Shown here: piece after piece, positions 19,545 through 28,784 of the stretch | Numbering within the stretch: position 1 is the first letter of the stretch | How the letters are laid out: every line of letters begins with the position of its first letter | DNA from: Gimesia sp. | GTDB lineage: Bacteria > Planctomycetota > Planctomycetia > Planctomycetales > Planctomycetaceae | DNA length: 64,000 bases | Direction of reading: 5' to 3' | NCBI GenBank assembly: GCA_002706765.1 | Contig: PAJV01000016.1 | Span: 101,001 to 165,000 of the forward strand | The notes under the pieces: generated by a model | The model's database searches: none | The model's input: the letters and a program-made list of their open reading frames with translations, nothing else | Told to the model about the DNA's origin: nothing | Position numbers and translations under genes: made by a program

Positions 19545-20981
19545 TCATCCAGTGACCAGTTTTTTCATGAATTCCCCTTCATTGAGGGTGGGGCGTTCAG
19601 GGCTGCCTTTGTGGCGATATTCAAGTTTCAGGTTATCCAGCCCCAGCAGATGATAAATGCTGGTATGAATATCCCGGACATGCATCCGGTCTTCGACGGC
19701 GTAGAGACCGAGTTCGTCTGTGGCGCCAATCGTCTGGCCTCCCTTGACGCCGCCTCCGGCCATCCACATGGTGAAGCCGGTCGGGTTATGATCGCGGCCG
19801 TCCCCTTTTTCACTCATCGGGGTACGACCAAATTCGCCGCCCCAGACAACGAGAGTGGAATCGAGCAGACCACGCTGCTTGAGATCCTTCAACAGGCCGG
19901 CCACGCATTTGTCCATCCCTTTGCAGAGACTGGAATGACGTTTTTCAATGCTTGAGTGCGAATCCCATTTACTGCCGGCTCCGTTATAGAGCTGCACGAA
20001 GCGCACGCCCCGCTCTACCATGCGACGCGCCAGCAGGCAGTTTGTGCCATAGACCTTGGTTTCCTTCTGGTCCATGCCGTACAGTTCCTGGGTCTCTTTG
20101 GTTTCCTGCGACAGGTCGATGGCTTCGGGAGCAGCAGCCTGCATCCGAAATGCGAGTTCGTAGGATTCAATCCGGGCATCCAGTTCGGACTGCTGTTTGC
20201 GGGAAGCAGCATGACGTTGATTCAGTTTCGCCAGCAGATCCAGTTTGCCGGCTTCCTGCGTCGGGTAAATATCTTCGGGACGATACAGGTTCGAGATCGG
20301 CGTTTTACCGGCATTGAGTCTTGTCCCCTGATAGACGGCGGGAATGAAAGCGGTTCCCCAGTTACGGGGGCCGTTCACGACGGTTCCGTTATTATCCTGG
20401 ATGACAACGAAGGCAGGCAGGCTGTCGTTTTCGGTTCCCAGGCCGTACGTCACCCAGCTGCCCAGTGAAGGTCGACCAGCCAGGGGAATGCATGTATTCA
20501 TCTGGCAGACACCACCAGCATGATTAATGCCATTGGTCCAGCAGCCACGCAGGACCGCAATGTCATCGACACAGGTCGCAGTATGTGGCAACCAGTCTGA
20601 AACCCAGGTCCCCGCTTCGCCATGCTGCTTCCATTTTCGCTGGGAAGCCAGCAGTGGTGAATTGACTTCGCCCATCGCGGTAATCGGCTTTTTGAAACTT
20701 TCGGGCAGTGGTTTGCCTGCCAGTTTCTGCAGATCCGGTTTGGGGTCGAACAGATCGATATGGCTGGGGCCCCCTTCCATGAACAGGAAGATCACACTTT
20801 TCGCAGTCGCGGGAAAGTGAGTCTGTTTCGAAGCCAGCGGAGAGAGAGACTTGCCGCTCGAGATGGCTGCGCTCTGCGCCTGTTGGGCCATTAAGGCGTT
20901 CAAGGCGATTCCGCCGAAACCTGCGCCGGCCTGAAACAGAAGCTGACGTCGATTGATATTCTGTTGAGTCTGATTGCTCAT
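19545..20981 (-). CDS. DUF1501 family protein, copy 1
   Basis: A 478-residue protein with an Arg-Arg signal (NRRQLLFQAGAGFGGIALNA). It shares the DUF1501 blocks with the copy at 14800: FLFMEGGPSHIDLFDPKP, GVRFVQLYNGAGSKWDSHSS, LVVWGGEFGRTPMSEKGDGR, DHNPTGFTMWMAGGGVKGGQ, and the final YHLLGLDNLKLEYRHKGSPE. The two copies have clearly diverged, so this is an old duplication rather than a recent one. It lies 41 bases downstream of a PSD1 gene on the same strand, the standard DUF1501 pairing. Probably periplasmic or otherwise extracytoplasmic. Substrate unknown. Confidence 0.93.
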   Translation of the reverse strand: MSNQTQQNINRRQLLFQAGAGFGGIALNALMAQQAQSAAISSGKSLSPLASKQTHFPATAKSVIFLFMEGGPSHIDLFDPKPDLQKLAGKPLPESFKKPITAMGEVNSPLLASQRKWKQHGEAGTWVSDWLPHTATCVDDIAVLRGCWTNGINHAGGVCQMNTCIPLAGRPSLGSWVTYGLGTENDSLPAFVVIQDNNGTVVNGPRNWGTAFIPAVYQGTRLNAGKTPISNLYRPEDIYPTQEAGKLDLLAKLNQRHAASRKQQSELDARIESYELAFRMQAAAPEAIDLSQETKETQELYGMDQKETKVYGTNCLLARRMVERGVRFVQLYNGAGSKWDSHSSIEKRHSSLCKGMDKCVAGLLKDLKQRGLLDSTLVVWGGEFGRTPMSEKGDGRDHNPTGFTMWMAGGGVKGGQTIGATDELGLYAVEDRMHVRDIHTSIYHLLGLDNLKLEYRHKGSPERPTLNEGEFMKKLVTG

Positions 20982-21022
20982 GGGTTTATCTTTCTACTCT
21001 TGCTGTCGTAAGTCACGACGGA

Positions 21023-24000
21023 TTAATCCAGGTAGAGGAATTCGTTGGAGTTTAACAGCACATGACAGAGATCTGCTAAAGCCTGTTGACGTGCGTTGCT
21101 GGCTCCGAGTGAAGTTTCCGAAGGAGGCAGGATCCGCAGGGCCCCAGCGACCTGGTTTTTTAACAGGCTGTTCTGATCCTTGAACTGCCAGAAGGCGACT
21201 GTGGCATCCGGCTGCTGATCGGGTTGATTGATGAGCAGTTGCTGTTCCGTCAGGGCAGCCTGGCAAAGGCGGACATTGTCCAACAGCCCCGTCCACCTGC
21301 TGCCTGATGTTTTCTCGCGTCCCCCCAGAACCAGATTATGATCGGGACGATAGTTTCCCACGACAGAATGTTTGACTGAGACAGTCTGCAGCGGTTTATC
21401 TGAGAAGAGCTCTTTGACATAGAACGTAATCCCCTTCTCACTGGTATCCGCAATGTTGATCGCGGCAGCGACATAATAGGGTTTATGGAGTTCCAGATGC
21501 AGATTGGAGGGCACCACCTCGTAAGTCAGTTTTCCCTGTTTGTTATCGCCGACCAGTTGCAGAATCAGGTTGCGAGGTTTGTAGGCGGATTTCTGACTGG
21601 TGACCCCGAATGACCAGCCCTGCTGTTGGGAGTTGCCGGTCCAGTGAGCGGCGATCGTATTGACGGACGCATTTTCATAAATGGAATCCAGCTGCACGAC
21701 GGCTTCAATCGTCAGATCTGCCGCGGGCAGTGAACTGGCAGGCCCTGCACTCAGGCTGGAGAGTTTTGAGTCTTTCCCCAGTTTGATGGCTTCGCCCGTT
21801 TTGGGAGTGATGTGCCCCACGAAGGTCTGCTTCTGACTGTCGGATTCAGCTGCAATCCGTTTCTGTTGAGTATCGAGAAATTCCGAAAACAGTTTGATCT
21901 CAGTCGGCTCCGGTTTCTTACCGAATGTCATCTGATGCAGATGACTGATCAGTTCTTCCTCGGTATTGAACGGCTCCGATTGCACATTGCGGGCCATCGC
22001 TTTAGCACGTTTCAGGAACCAGTCGCCGTTGATCATCAGTAATGCCTGGTTGGCAGTGGTGGTCACATCGCGCTGGGCGACACTTTGAATACCGCCGGGC
22101 AGATCGAAGGCACCCAGAACAGGGTCCTGCACATTCCGTTTCATAATTGTATAAATGCTGCGACGTGGCTGACTCGCACTGACGGAAGGCCCTCCCAGTT
22201 TCGTATCCAGTTCCCCGGACAGCAAGAGCGCAGAATCACGAATATCTTCTGCGTTCAGGCGGCGGATGTTGGCCCGCCAGTGCAGTCGGTTCGCAGGATC
22301 TTTCAATTCGGCCTGTCGCGGTGCCGGATGGAACGCGGACAGTCGGTACGTCGAGGAGTTCATAATCAGGCGATGCAGATTTTTAATGCTCCAGCCATTC
22401 TCCACGAAATAGTTCGTGAGCCAGTCCAGCAGTTCGGGATGACTGGGCGCCTCTCCCATATGGCCGAAATCGTTGGCAGTTGCTACCAGTCCGGTGCCGA
22501 AATGATACTGCCAGACGCGGTTGGTAATGACACGTGTAGTCAGTCGATTCTGAGGATTCACCATCCAGTTCGCCAGCGCCGTGCGACGACCTGTGGAATG
22601 GGGGGCCGTCGAAATGGGGACGATTTCCGCTTCACCGGGCTTCAAGAGGGATAAAAAGCCGGGCACGATGGGTGTATGTTCCGGGTCATCGGGAATTGTG
22701 GTCACCGGGATCGCGCCTTTGGCGTCGGTCACACTCATGCCGGTAGGCAATGCTTTGGGTTTCAAGTCGTCAAAGGCAGCCAGCTGTTCGAGCAGTTCCT
22801 GGTATTTTTTGCCGTTTGGTTTAGCGCTCTTCTTCAGTGAAACCAGTGCCCGGTTCTGTTTATCTTCGACCTGTCGGTTAACAAGGTCTGCCAGCTGATG
22901 CTCGTGAGCGGTCCGCTCCTCTTCCGGTTTCTCCATGATAGCCTGGATATCGGCTGGGAACATCTGGATCTGGCTGCGGGCTGCTCCCTCCAGCGATTTC
23001 TTTGTCAACTCTTCGATCTGGGCACGAATGTCAGCCGTTTTCTTTTCCCAGATATCCTGTTTCTGATTGTATTCAGCCAGTTCCTGCGGTGTCACAAAGG
23101 GGACATCGTCGCGAGGCATCATCGGTGCAAAAAATGCCTGCAGGCGGTAATAATCCTGATGGGAAATCGGATCGAATTTATGATCGTGACAGCGGGCACA
23201 GCCCATGCTCATTCCCATAAAAACATTGCCGGTGGCATCGGTAATGTTGTCGAGGATGTCATTCCACTGCGTGCGTGCATCGCGCTGATTGTATTCGTAG
23301 AGGTAATGTCTGAGGAACCCGGTCGCCGCAAGTGCTTCGGGATCTTCCGGTGCAATTTCATCGCCGGCCAGCTGCTCTTTTACAAATTGCGAGTATGGTT
23401 TATCACTGTTGAATGAGCGGATGACATAATCCCGGTAGCGCCAGATTTCCGGACGAAACGCGTCCTGGTTGAACCCGTCTGATTCGGCATAGCGAACCAC
23501 GTCCAGCCAGTGTCGAGCCCATTTTTCACCATAATGCGGGCTCTCCAGCAGCTCTTCAATCAGCCGCGGCCAGGCATCGGGTGAAGGGTCATTTACGAAG
23601 GCGTTGATCTGTTCCACGGTCGGAGGCAGGCCGATCAGATCATAGTAAGCACGTCGAATCAACGTGGTACGACTGGCTGCGCCGGCGGGTTGCAAGCCTT
23701 CTTTTTTCAGACGGTTAAAGATGAACGCGTCAACCGGATTTTTCGACCAGTCCTGTGCCTGGACCTCGGGAACGTCTGTCTGCTTGACGGGCTGAAACAC
23801 CCAGAAGTTACGGTCTTCTTCGGTGAAGAATGTTTCCAGCTTTCGCTGCTTGATGACGTAGTCTGCGTTTTCCGGCCAGTAAGCGCCGGTATCGATCCAT
23901 TGTGTGAGTGCGGCGATTTCTTTATCAGCCAGTTTTTCATCCGGCGGCATCTCATACGATTCGTAGTTGATCGCTTCAACCAGCAGACTTTCATGCGATT

Positions 24001-24253
24001 TGCCAGGGACAATGGAGGGGCCACTCTCACCACCGGTCAGCATGGCTTTGAGCGAATCGAGGCGCAGCTCTCCTTTTTGCTTTTTATCGCCGTGGCATTC
24101 CAGACAATGTTTAATCAGCAGGGGGCGGATTTCTTTTTCAAAGAAATGCAGCTGCCGTTGATTGCCGTTGGGATCTGCGGGCTTGGTTTTTTCTTCCGCC
24201 ACAACCAGGTTGGCAGACAGCAAAAGTAACAGACTGACTTGCAGGAATCTCAT
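21023..24253 (-). CDS. PSD1-type cytochrome C protein with an inserted LamG-like domain, copy 1
   Basis: A 1076-residue exported protein with signal MRFLQVSLLLLLSANLVVAE. PSCyt1 haem motif CLECH (C50, C53, H54), then DUF1549 with PVDAFIFNRLKKEGLQPAGA and a second CxxCH (C352, C355, H356; CARCHDHKFDP), then DUF1553 with RVITNRVWQYHFGTGLVATA. Unlike the copy at 16344, about 200 residues with a concanavalin/LamG-like pattern (DLTIEAVVQLDS, GRREKTS-like turns, RWTGLLDNVRLCQAALTEQQ) sit inside DUF1553 at about 820-1030, before the terminal LLNSNEFLYLD. Such insertions usually bind carbohydrate, which would fit a role on polysaccharides (inference). The start is fixed by a strong ribosome binding site. 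Confidence 0.93.
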   Translation of the reverse strand: MRFLQVSLLLLLSANLVVAEEKTKPADPNGNQRQLHFFEKEIRPLLIKHCLECHGDKKQKGELRLDSLKAMLTGGESGPSIVPGKSHESLLVEAINYESYEMPPDEKLADKEIAALTQWIDTGAYWPENADYVIKQRKLETFFTEEDRNFWVFQPVKQTDVPEVQAQDWSKNPVDAFIFNRLKKEGLQPAGAASRTTLIRRAYYDLIGLPPTVEQINAFVNDPSPDAWPRLIEELLESPHYGEKWARHWLDVVRYAESDGFNQDAFRPEIWRYRDYVIRSFNSDKPYSQFVKEQLAGDEIAPEDPEALAATGFLRHYLYEYNQRDARTQWNDILDNITDATGNVFMGMSMGCARCHDHKFDPISHQDYYRLQAFFAPMMPRDDVPFVTPQELAEYNQKQDIWEKKTADIRAQIEELTKKSLEGAARSQIQMFPADIQAIMEKPEEERTAHEHQLADLVNRQVEDKQNRALVSLKKSAKPNGKKYQELLEQLAAFDDLKPKALPTGMSVTDAKGAIPVTTIPDDPEHTPIVPGFLSLLKPGEAEIVPISTAPHSTGRRTALANWMVNPQNRLTTRVITNRVWQYHFGTGLVATANDFGHMGEAPSHPELLDWLTNYFVENGWSIKNLHRLIMNSSTYRLSAFHPAPRQAELKDPANRLHWRANIRRLNAEDIRDSALLLSGELDTKLGGPSVSASQPRRSIYTIMKRNVQDPVLGAFDLPGGIQSVAQRDVTTTANQALLMINGDWFLKRAKAMARNVQSEPFNTEEELISHLHQMTFGKKPEPTEIKLFSEFLDTQQKRIAAESDSQKQTFVGHITPKTGEAIKLGKDSKLSSLSAGPASSLPAADLTIEAVVQLDSIYENASVNTIAAHWTGNSQQQGWSFGVTSQKSAYKPRNLILQLVGDNKQGKLTYEVVPSNLHLELHKPYYVAAAINIADTSEKGITFYVKELFSDKPLQTVSVKHSVVGNYRPDHNLVLGGREKTSGSRWTGLLDNVRLCQAALTEQQLLINQPDQQPDATVAFWQFKDQNSLLKNQVAGALRILPPSETSLGASNARQQALADLCHVLLNSNEFLYLD

Positions 24254-24259
24254 GAACCA

Positions 24260-24266
24260 TTCCTCT
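24260..24266 (-). promoter_or_regulatory. Ribosome binding site deciding the PSD1 copy 1 start
   Basis: AGAGGAA on the minus strand lies 6 bases before the ATG at 24251-24253. It favours that ATG over the one six codons upstream (24269-24271), which has no comparable site and would put charged residues in front of the signal peptide. Confidence 0.75.
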
Positions 24267-24331
24267 TTCATTTATCGACGCTGAAAATAAAAGGGTATCT
24301 ATCTTCGAATCGTATCAGATGTTATTACAAA

Positions 24332-26032
24332 TTATTTGCGTGTTTGTTTCAGGGGAGGGAGCCCGCCGATAAAGACGGGATCTATTATATCACTGTCCTC
24401 CAGCGCATCCTGGATGAACAGGCCTTCGACAGTTTCCCCTTCGGCAAAACCGAGGTCAGACAGATCAATGCCGGTCGCGAGCGCCTTGGCGCCTACGACA
24501 TGCCAGTTACCGCCATTGCCTTTGGCAGTCTCCAGTTCGGCACGGGAACGAATGCCTGACTTCTGATTGAAAATGTGCAACCAGAACTTCTCCAGTGGTT
24601 TTGCTTCGGGCGAAGCGAGATCGATATCAAATTTTTGAATCAGGTGGGTTTTGGATTTATCCGTGAACGGCAGTGGTGATGCATAAAAAGCATCTCCGGT
24701 GGTGGAGTGTACGATAACCTGTAGATCAAACAGGACAATATCCGGTCCGAGATCATTGACCACCGGCTCTCGAAAATGGATGGCCATCCCGGGAGTGTTG
24801 GGGTGAGCGGGATCGTCCTGTTCATTCATGACGGGCGGCGCAGTCAAGGGCGACGTGGATCCGCCGGGATTGACCACACCGGTCAGCAGGCAACGATCCT
24901 GCTCCAGCAGATGCCGTCGCAATGTCTGCGGATTCCCATCGCTGCCGGGATCAACACCATCATTGCGGGTCAGGAAGGATTTCCCGGTATAATGAATGAG
25001 TTCGATTCCAATCAGATCATCGACTTCATACTGACAGGATTTCCCCCCCCGCTGCACTGTGACGCATTTCAAATCTTCCGCGCGTTGTTCGGGGCCCAGG
25101 GTGGTTGTATAACTAACGATCCGATCAGGCAGCTGCGACACATACTGTTTGTGATCGAACGGGATTTCATCGACCACAATCCCGTTATTGGTGGTTAAGC
25201 GCTGCGCCATACCACGGGTCAACCGCTGTGATTTGACTTCACTTTCGGGCTTGAGTTTCACAGGCCGTACATCGGTTTCCCCTTCGACGACCTGCACGTC
25301 GGTATTACCCGCCTCAGAGACATTGACAGAAAACCGGGTGCCGTAATCAACGACATTGGAGAGTGGTGTTTCAACGGTAAACCCTTCGGCACCATCGGGG
25401 GCATAGACGGAACAGGCACCGTAACGCACCGCGAGATGCTCTGGCCCCTGGCTTTCAAAGACGGCAGGTCCGGTCAGAATGACCTCGGCCCCGTTGCTAA
25501 AAATCAGCTGCAGCTGTCCGGCCGAGATCGCATATTCCTGGCGGTTCACGATGGGGGAACCGACTTTCAGGGAAGGAGAACCTTCGGCAAACCGGACGGC
25601 GGCGGTCTGAGTGACAGCGGCGACAGCAGGAGTTTTCATATCAGGTTGAGGGAGATCCTGACCGAGTTGCGGAGCGGCAGGTGGAGACTGATCGAAAACA
25701 AGAAAACCTGTCACCAGTACCAGGCAGGCAGCGGAGATCAGCAGCCACAATGCGGAAGTTGTTTTCCCGGGCTGACCCGGTGGCGCCTGTGTATGGGCAG
25801 CGGGAACCAGCGGTGTCTGGATCTGAAACTCAAAATCGGAAATGGGCTGCTCGTCGTGCATGCGCTCCAGATTCAGATGCAGGTCGAGATAGTTGAAATA
25901 TTTCTGCCTGGCATCTGCATCGGTAGAGAGCATGTCTTCGAGCTGCTGATGCTGCTCACCTGTGATGGTCTGGTTGCACAGCGCACCGAAGAGCTCATAC
26001 AGCTTTTCATTATGTTTATTGTCTTGATTCAT
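24332..26032 (-). CDS. FecR-like membrane protein, partner of the ECF sigma factor
   Basis: A 566-residue protein. The N-terminal 85 residues are cytoplasmic and helical (LSTDADARQKYFNYLDLHLN). A single membrane segment lies near 92-112 (ALWLLISAACLVLVTGFLVF). A FecR-type beta domain follows at about 140-270 (GAEVILTGPAVFESQG, VDYGTRFSVNVSE, VQVVEGETDV). The C-terminal 290 residues form an extracytoplasmic domain that I do not recognise. FecR proteins bind their sigma factor and release it on a signal from outside. The start ATG overlaps the sigma gene stop by 4 bases (ATGA), so the pair is translationally coupled. It is followed after 78 bases by the PSD1 gene. Confidence 0.85.
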   Translation of the reverse strand: MNQDNKHNEKLYELFGALCNQTITGEQHQQLEDMLSTDADARQKYFNYLDLHLNLERMHDEQPISDFEFQIQTPLVPAAHTQAPPGQPGKTTSALWLLISAACLVLVTGFLVFDQSPPAAPQLGQDLPQPDMKTPAVAAVTQTAAVRFAEGSPSLKVGSPIVNRQEYAISAGQLQLIFSNGAEVILTGPAVFESQGPEHLAVRYGACSVYAPDGAEGFTVETPLSNVVDYGTRFSVNVSEAGNTDVQVVEGETDVRPVKLKPESEVKSQRLTRGMAQRLTTNNGIVVDEIPFDHKQYVSQLPDRIVSYTTTLGPEQRAEDLKCVTVQRGGKSCQYEVDDLIGIELIHYTGKSFLTRNDGVDPGSDGNPQTLRRHLLEQDRCLLTGVVNPGGSTSPLTAPPVMNEQDDPAHPNTPGMAIHFREPVVNDLGPDIVLFDLQVIVHSTTGDAFYASPLPFTDKSKTHLIQKFDIDLASPEAKPLEKFWLHIFNQKSGIRSRAELETAKGNGGNWHVVGAKALATGIDLSDLGFAEGETVEGLFIQDALEDSDIIDPVFIGGLPPLKQTRK

Positions 26033-26586
26033 TTTCCCTCTCCTGTATAAGCGACGGTACGTTCTATACAGCGAGTTAATTGACGACGAATCTGATTGAG
26101 CCTGTTATACAGAGTCTGTATCGCAGCTCCGGCGACTTCTGCTAAATCTTTCACGGGGACCTGATCACGATAGACCTGGTTTACCAGCTTGCGATCTTTC
26201 TCTTTCAGCTTTTGCATACACTCTTCTAACGCGGTAGCACGCTGATCCAGTTTGAGCTGTGGAATCTCAGCACGTTCATCCGCCAGTTGCTGGATGACAT
26301 CATCCCGAAACTGCAACCGTTTTCTCTGGGCTACACGCATGAAGTTTTTGACTTCATAAAAAGCAACGCCGCAGGCCCAGGAAAAAAAACTGCAGGTTTC
26401 ATCATAGTCAGCAAATTTTTTCCAGAGAATCAGGCTGGTTCTCTGAAATACGTCTTCCGCATCATCCCGGTTGGGCAGCAACGAAAAAATGTAGGAGTAG
26501 ATCTGATTTCGATGCTGCGTGAACACATGGAGAAATTTCACATGGAGTTCGTCGGGCAGGGCTGTCGGTTCCTGTTCAATGTTCAT
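26029..26586 (-). CDS. RNA polymerase sigma factor, ECF subfamily (planctomycete type)
   Basis: A sigma-70 family ECF factor of 185 residues. Region 2 includes RNQIYSYIFSLLPNRDDAED, with the DDAEDVFQ motif and the promoter-melting segment YDETCSFFSWACGVAFYEVK. Region 4 near the C-terminus has VPVKDLAEVAGAAIQTLYNR, a helix-turn-helix. This matches the sigma-70 subfamily common in planctomycetes and Verrucomicrobia. The ATG at 26584-26586 is chosen. An in-frame TTG lies at 26604, but a candidate promoter would place the transcript start there, leaving no leader. It probably directs transcription of itself, the FecR-like gene and possibly the PSD1/DUF1501 genes behind it. Confidence 0.92.
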   Translation of the reverse strand: MNIEQEPTALPDELHVKFLHVFTQHRNQIYSYIFSLLPNRDDAEDVFQRTSLILWKKFADYDETCSFFSWACGVAFYEVKNFMRVAQRKRLQFRDDVIQQLADERAEIPQLKLDQRATALEECMQKLKEKDRKLVNQVYRDQVPVKDLAEVAGAAIQTLYNRLNQIRRQLTRCIERTVAYTGEGK

Positions 26587-26604
26587 GCAGATGACTTCAT
26601 TCAA

Positions 26605-27075
26605 CCGGTAATAATATGATAGTTATTCCTGACTACAAATTCAAAAACAAAACTCTCCCTGTAAGGCAATCGTACAGGGAACAGGCGAATTACCCCCGCA
26701 ATCTGTTGAAATTGATAGAGATTTCCGGATCACTGCCCTGAAGGACGCATTTCGCCCTCAAAACCCTGCAAACCGACCCAGGCTGTATCCATAAGTATAC
26801 ACCAATGTGATTTCTGAAGCCAATTCCAGTTTACCTGGAAAAACAGAGGTAAACGCCAGTAGATGCGTACGAATGCCTTTCAGGGACAGACTCCATCTTG
26901 TCCACCTGTTTTCAGGTTGGTGAATCCTCCTCGCATACCTGTACATTCGCCTGTTCGATTTTTGACCGGGCTCCCATCACAAAATATATCGTTTCGCTGG
27001 ATTCATTATTTCTACTTATCTGCTCCAGTTGAAAATCTCATCATCAGTCTCGTTTTAGAAAGACAGGTCATTGCC
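26605..27075. other. Divergent intergenic region
   Basis: About 470 bases between the sigma gene (minus) and the DUF1559 gene (plus). Apart from the candidate sigma promoter nothing is recognisable. The frame of the DUF1559 gene is open upstream to 26863, but this part lies in front of a prepilin-type leader and is taken as leader RNA, not protein. Confidence 0.5.
26611..26638 (-). promoter_or_regulatory. Candidate sigma-70-like promoter of the ECF sigma gene
   Basis: On the minus strand TTGTAG (26638-26633) is followed after 16 bases by TATTAT (26616-26611), close to the -35/-10 consensus. Predicted transcription would start near 26604, about 18 bases before the ATG at 26586. By pattern only. 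Confidence 0.35.
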
Positions 27076-28080
27076 ATGAAGAAATTCAGCCGCTTGAATT
27101 GTCAGCGGGGTTTTACCCTGATTGAACTGCTGGTCGTCATCGCCATCATTGCCATTTTAATTGCGCTGTTACTGCCTGCGGTACAACAGGCGCGTGAAGC
27201 CGCCCGCCGAAGCACCTGTAAAAACAATCTCAAGCAGATTGGTCTCGCATTACACAATTACCATGAAACGTTCCGCACCTTTCCTCCCGGATATGTTGAA
27301 GAACAACTGCCTGCAAACGGGGGCTCCATTGCAGACAACCAGGGGCACTGGGTCTGGAATGCACTGGTGCTGCCCTATATCGATCAGGCCCCACTGTTCA
27401 ATCAGCTCAATGTGGGCACCGTACCGGCCTCCACCATGCTGAATACCTCTGCCATCCGCAATACCATGCAACAGACGCTGCCCGCATTTCGCTGCCCCTC
27501 GGACACGGGTCCGCGGACGCATGAAGAACTGGGACGCAAAATCATGTCAGCCGCTGGAACTGAATATGGACTGGCAGTCACCAATTATATCGTCGCTAAC
27601 AATTCCTTCGGCTTAAAGAAGGACAGTGGTACGAATCCAACCAACCATGCCAACGGTGCCTTCTATCGAAACAGTGATGTCCGCCTGCGTGACTTCAGCG
27701 ATGGCAGCAGTAATGTGATTATGGCAGGCGAACGGGCTTATTCTGTAGGGAGTGTCAAAGCCTTCGCCGGTGCAATGTATGCCACCCGTGACTACAACGC
27801 CACAGGCCCCGCGATCAGTTCATCCGGTTCGAGTTCCAACCAGGGACTGATTGCCATCATGGGGGGAGGTGCTGCTCCCATCAATGCGAATGCATCGACG
27901 GGCCAGGGACGGATTGCCTTCAGCAGTAAACATGTCGGAGGCGCCCACTTCCTGTTTGGTGACGGCCGGGTTGTTTTCCTCAGTGAAAACATCGATCACA
28001 ATGCAGCCACAATTCCCGCTGACAGTACGTTCGAATATCTCATCGGGATCAGCGATGGAAATATCACAGGCGAGTATTAA
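27076..28080 (+). CDS. DUF1559 protein with prepilin-type N-terminus
   Basis: A 334-residue protein with a type IV pilin-like leader: [20 protein letters not shown] then a hydrophobic helix ([20 protein letters not shown]). Prepilin peptidase would be expected to cut between G and F. The DUF1559 body has the usual [25 protein letters not shown] and, near the C-terminus, [28 protein letters not shown]1559 proteins are present in large numbers in planctomycetes and are thought to form secretion-type pseudopilins or surface structures, but function is unproven. The start is set at 27076 because of the leader. A lipoprotein gene follows after a hairpin. Confidence 0.93.
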   Translation: MKKFSRLNCQRGFTLIELLVVIAIIAILIALLLPAVQQAREAARRSTCKNNLKQIGLALHNYHETFRTFPPGYVEEQLPANGGSIADNQGHWVWNALVLPYIDQAPLFNQLNVGTVPASTMLNTSAIRNTMQQTLPAFRCPSDTGPRTHEELGRKIMSAAGTEYGLAVTNYIVANNSFGLKKDSGTNPTNHANGAFYRNSDVRLRDFSDGSSNVIMAGERAYSVGSVKAFAGAMYATRDYNATGPAISSSGSSSNQGLIAIMGGGAAPINANASTGQGRIAFSSKHVGGAHFLFGDGRVVFLSENIDHNAATIPADSTFEYLIGISDGNITGEY

Positions 28081-28112
28081 GCAATCGCTTTGACTTGTTA
28101 ATTCAATTCATC

Positions 28113-28146
28113 CAGAGACAGGCAGAACACAGACTGCCTGTCTCTG
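28113..28146 (+). terminator. Perfect 13-bp hairpin after the DUF1559 gene
   Basis: CAGAGACAGGCAG (28113-28125), an 8-base loop, and CTGCCTGTCTCTG (28134-28146) form a perfect stem, followed only by TTCGTT. The weak T-tract means it could be an attenuating terminator or an RNA-stabilising 3' end that lets the lipoprotein gene downstream be read at a lower level. Confidence 0.6.
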
Positions 28147-28263
28147 TTCGTTGACATCTACCGTAAACAGGAAACAGACGGGTGAGTTGGAATTCCACAG
28201 CAGCACCTCTATGATGCGTCACTTTGTGAATTTTCATTCACATGATTCAGATTTACTGCGTTC

Positions 28264-28268
28264 AGGAG
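28264..28268 (+). promoter_or_regulatory. Ribosome binding site deciding the lipoprotein start
   Basis: AGGAG lies 6 bases before the ATG at 28275, which opens a proper lipoprotein signal. The in-frame ATG at 28242 has no such site. Confidence 0.75.
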
Positions 28269-28274
28269 ACTTTC

Positions 28275-28706
28275 ATGCTTTCCAAAGAAATTTCATTGCG
28301 GATTCTATGTATGTATATCCTGTGTCTGTTCATCACAGGATGTGGCGGCGAGGCGAGTGACCAGCCGGACCTGGGAAATGTCAACGGCACGGTGACCCTG
28401 GATGGTGAACCACTGGCCGGAGCGATGGTGGTATTCAGTCCGGAAAAAGGGCGGTCTTCCATGGCGATTACCAATGACGACGGTCAGTACGATCTGCTGT
28501 ATGTGGGCGATACCCGCGGCGCCAAACTGGGGACGCATCAAATCAGCATTACTACCGCACAGGCTGACAGCGCTGAAGAAGCAGGCGGTGAAGAAGCCAC
28601 GCCGTTCAAGGAAAACATTCCGGCGAAATACAATTCTGAAAGCACCTTGTCCGAAGAGATTCAGGCAGGCGACAATCAGATTGATTTTGAACTGACATCC
28701 GACTGA
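28275..28706 (+). CDS. Small lipoprotein with a carboxypeptidase-regulatory-like domain
   Basis: A 143-residue predicted lipoprotein: signal MLSKEISLRILCMYILCLFI, lipobox FITGC with Cys23. The rest is a compact beta-sandwich: VNGTVTLDGEPLAGAMVVFS, MAITNDDGQYDLLYV and KLGTHQISITTA, the pattern of carboxypeptidase-regulatory-like/transthyretin-like domains, ending in an acidic tail. Planctomycete genomes often carry such a lipoprotein next to a DUF1559 gene, as here (about 195 bases downstream on the same strand), which suggests an envelope role together. No catalytic residues are visible. Confidence 0.85.
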   Translation: MLSKEISLRILCMYILCLFITGCGGEASDQPDLGNVNGTVTLDGEPLAGAMVVFSPEKGRSSMAITNDDGQYDLLYVGDTRGAKLGTHQISITTAQADSAEEAGGEEATPFKENIPAKYNSESTLSEEIQAGDNQIDFELTSD

Positions 28707-28784
28707 TGAGAGATCCATCACACTCAGCCGCCAGGCGCTGAAGGAAATTACTTTTCTCCAGGGCCCGTTTTGATTTCAATCGCT

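Noticed and set aside
26863-27075. N-terminal extension of the DUF1559 protein
   Set aside because: It would place 71 residues in front of a prepilin leader that must be near the N-terminus to be processed.
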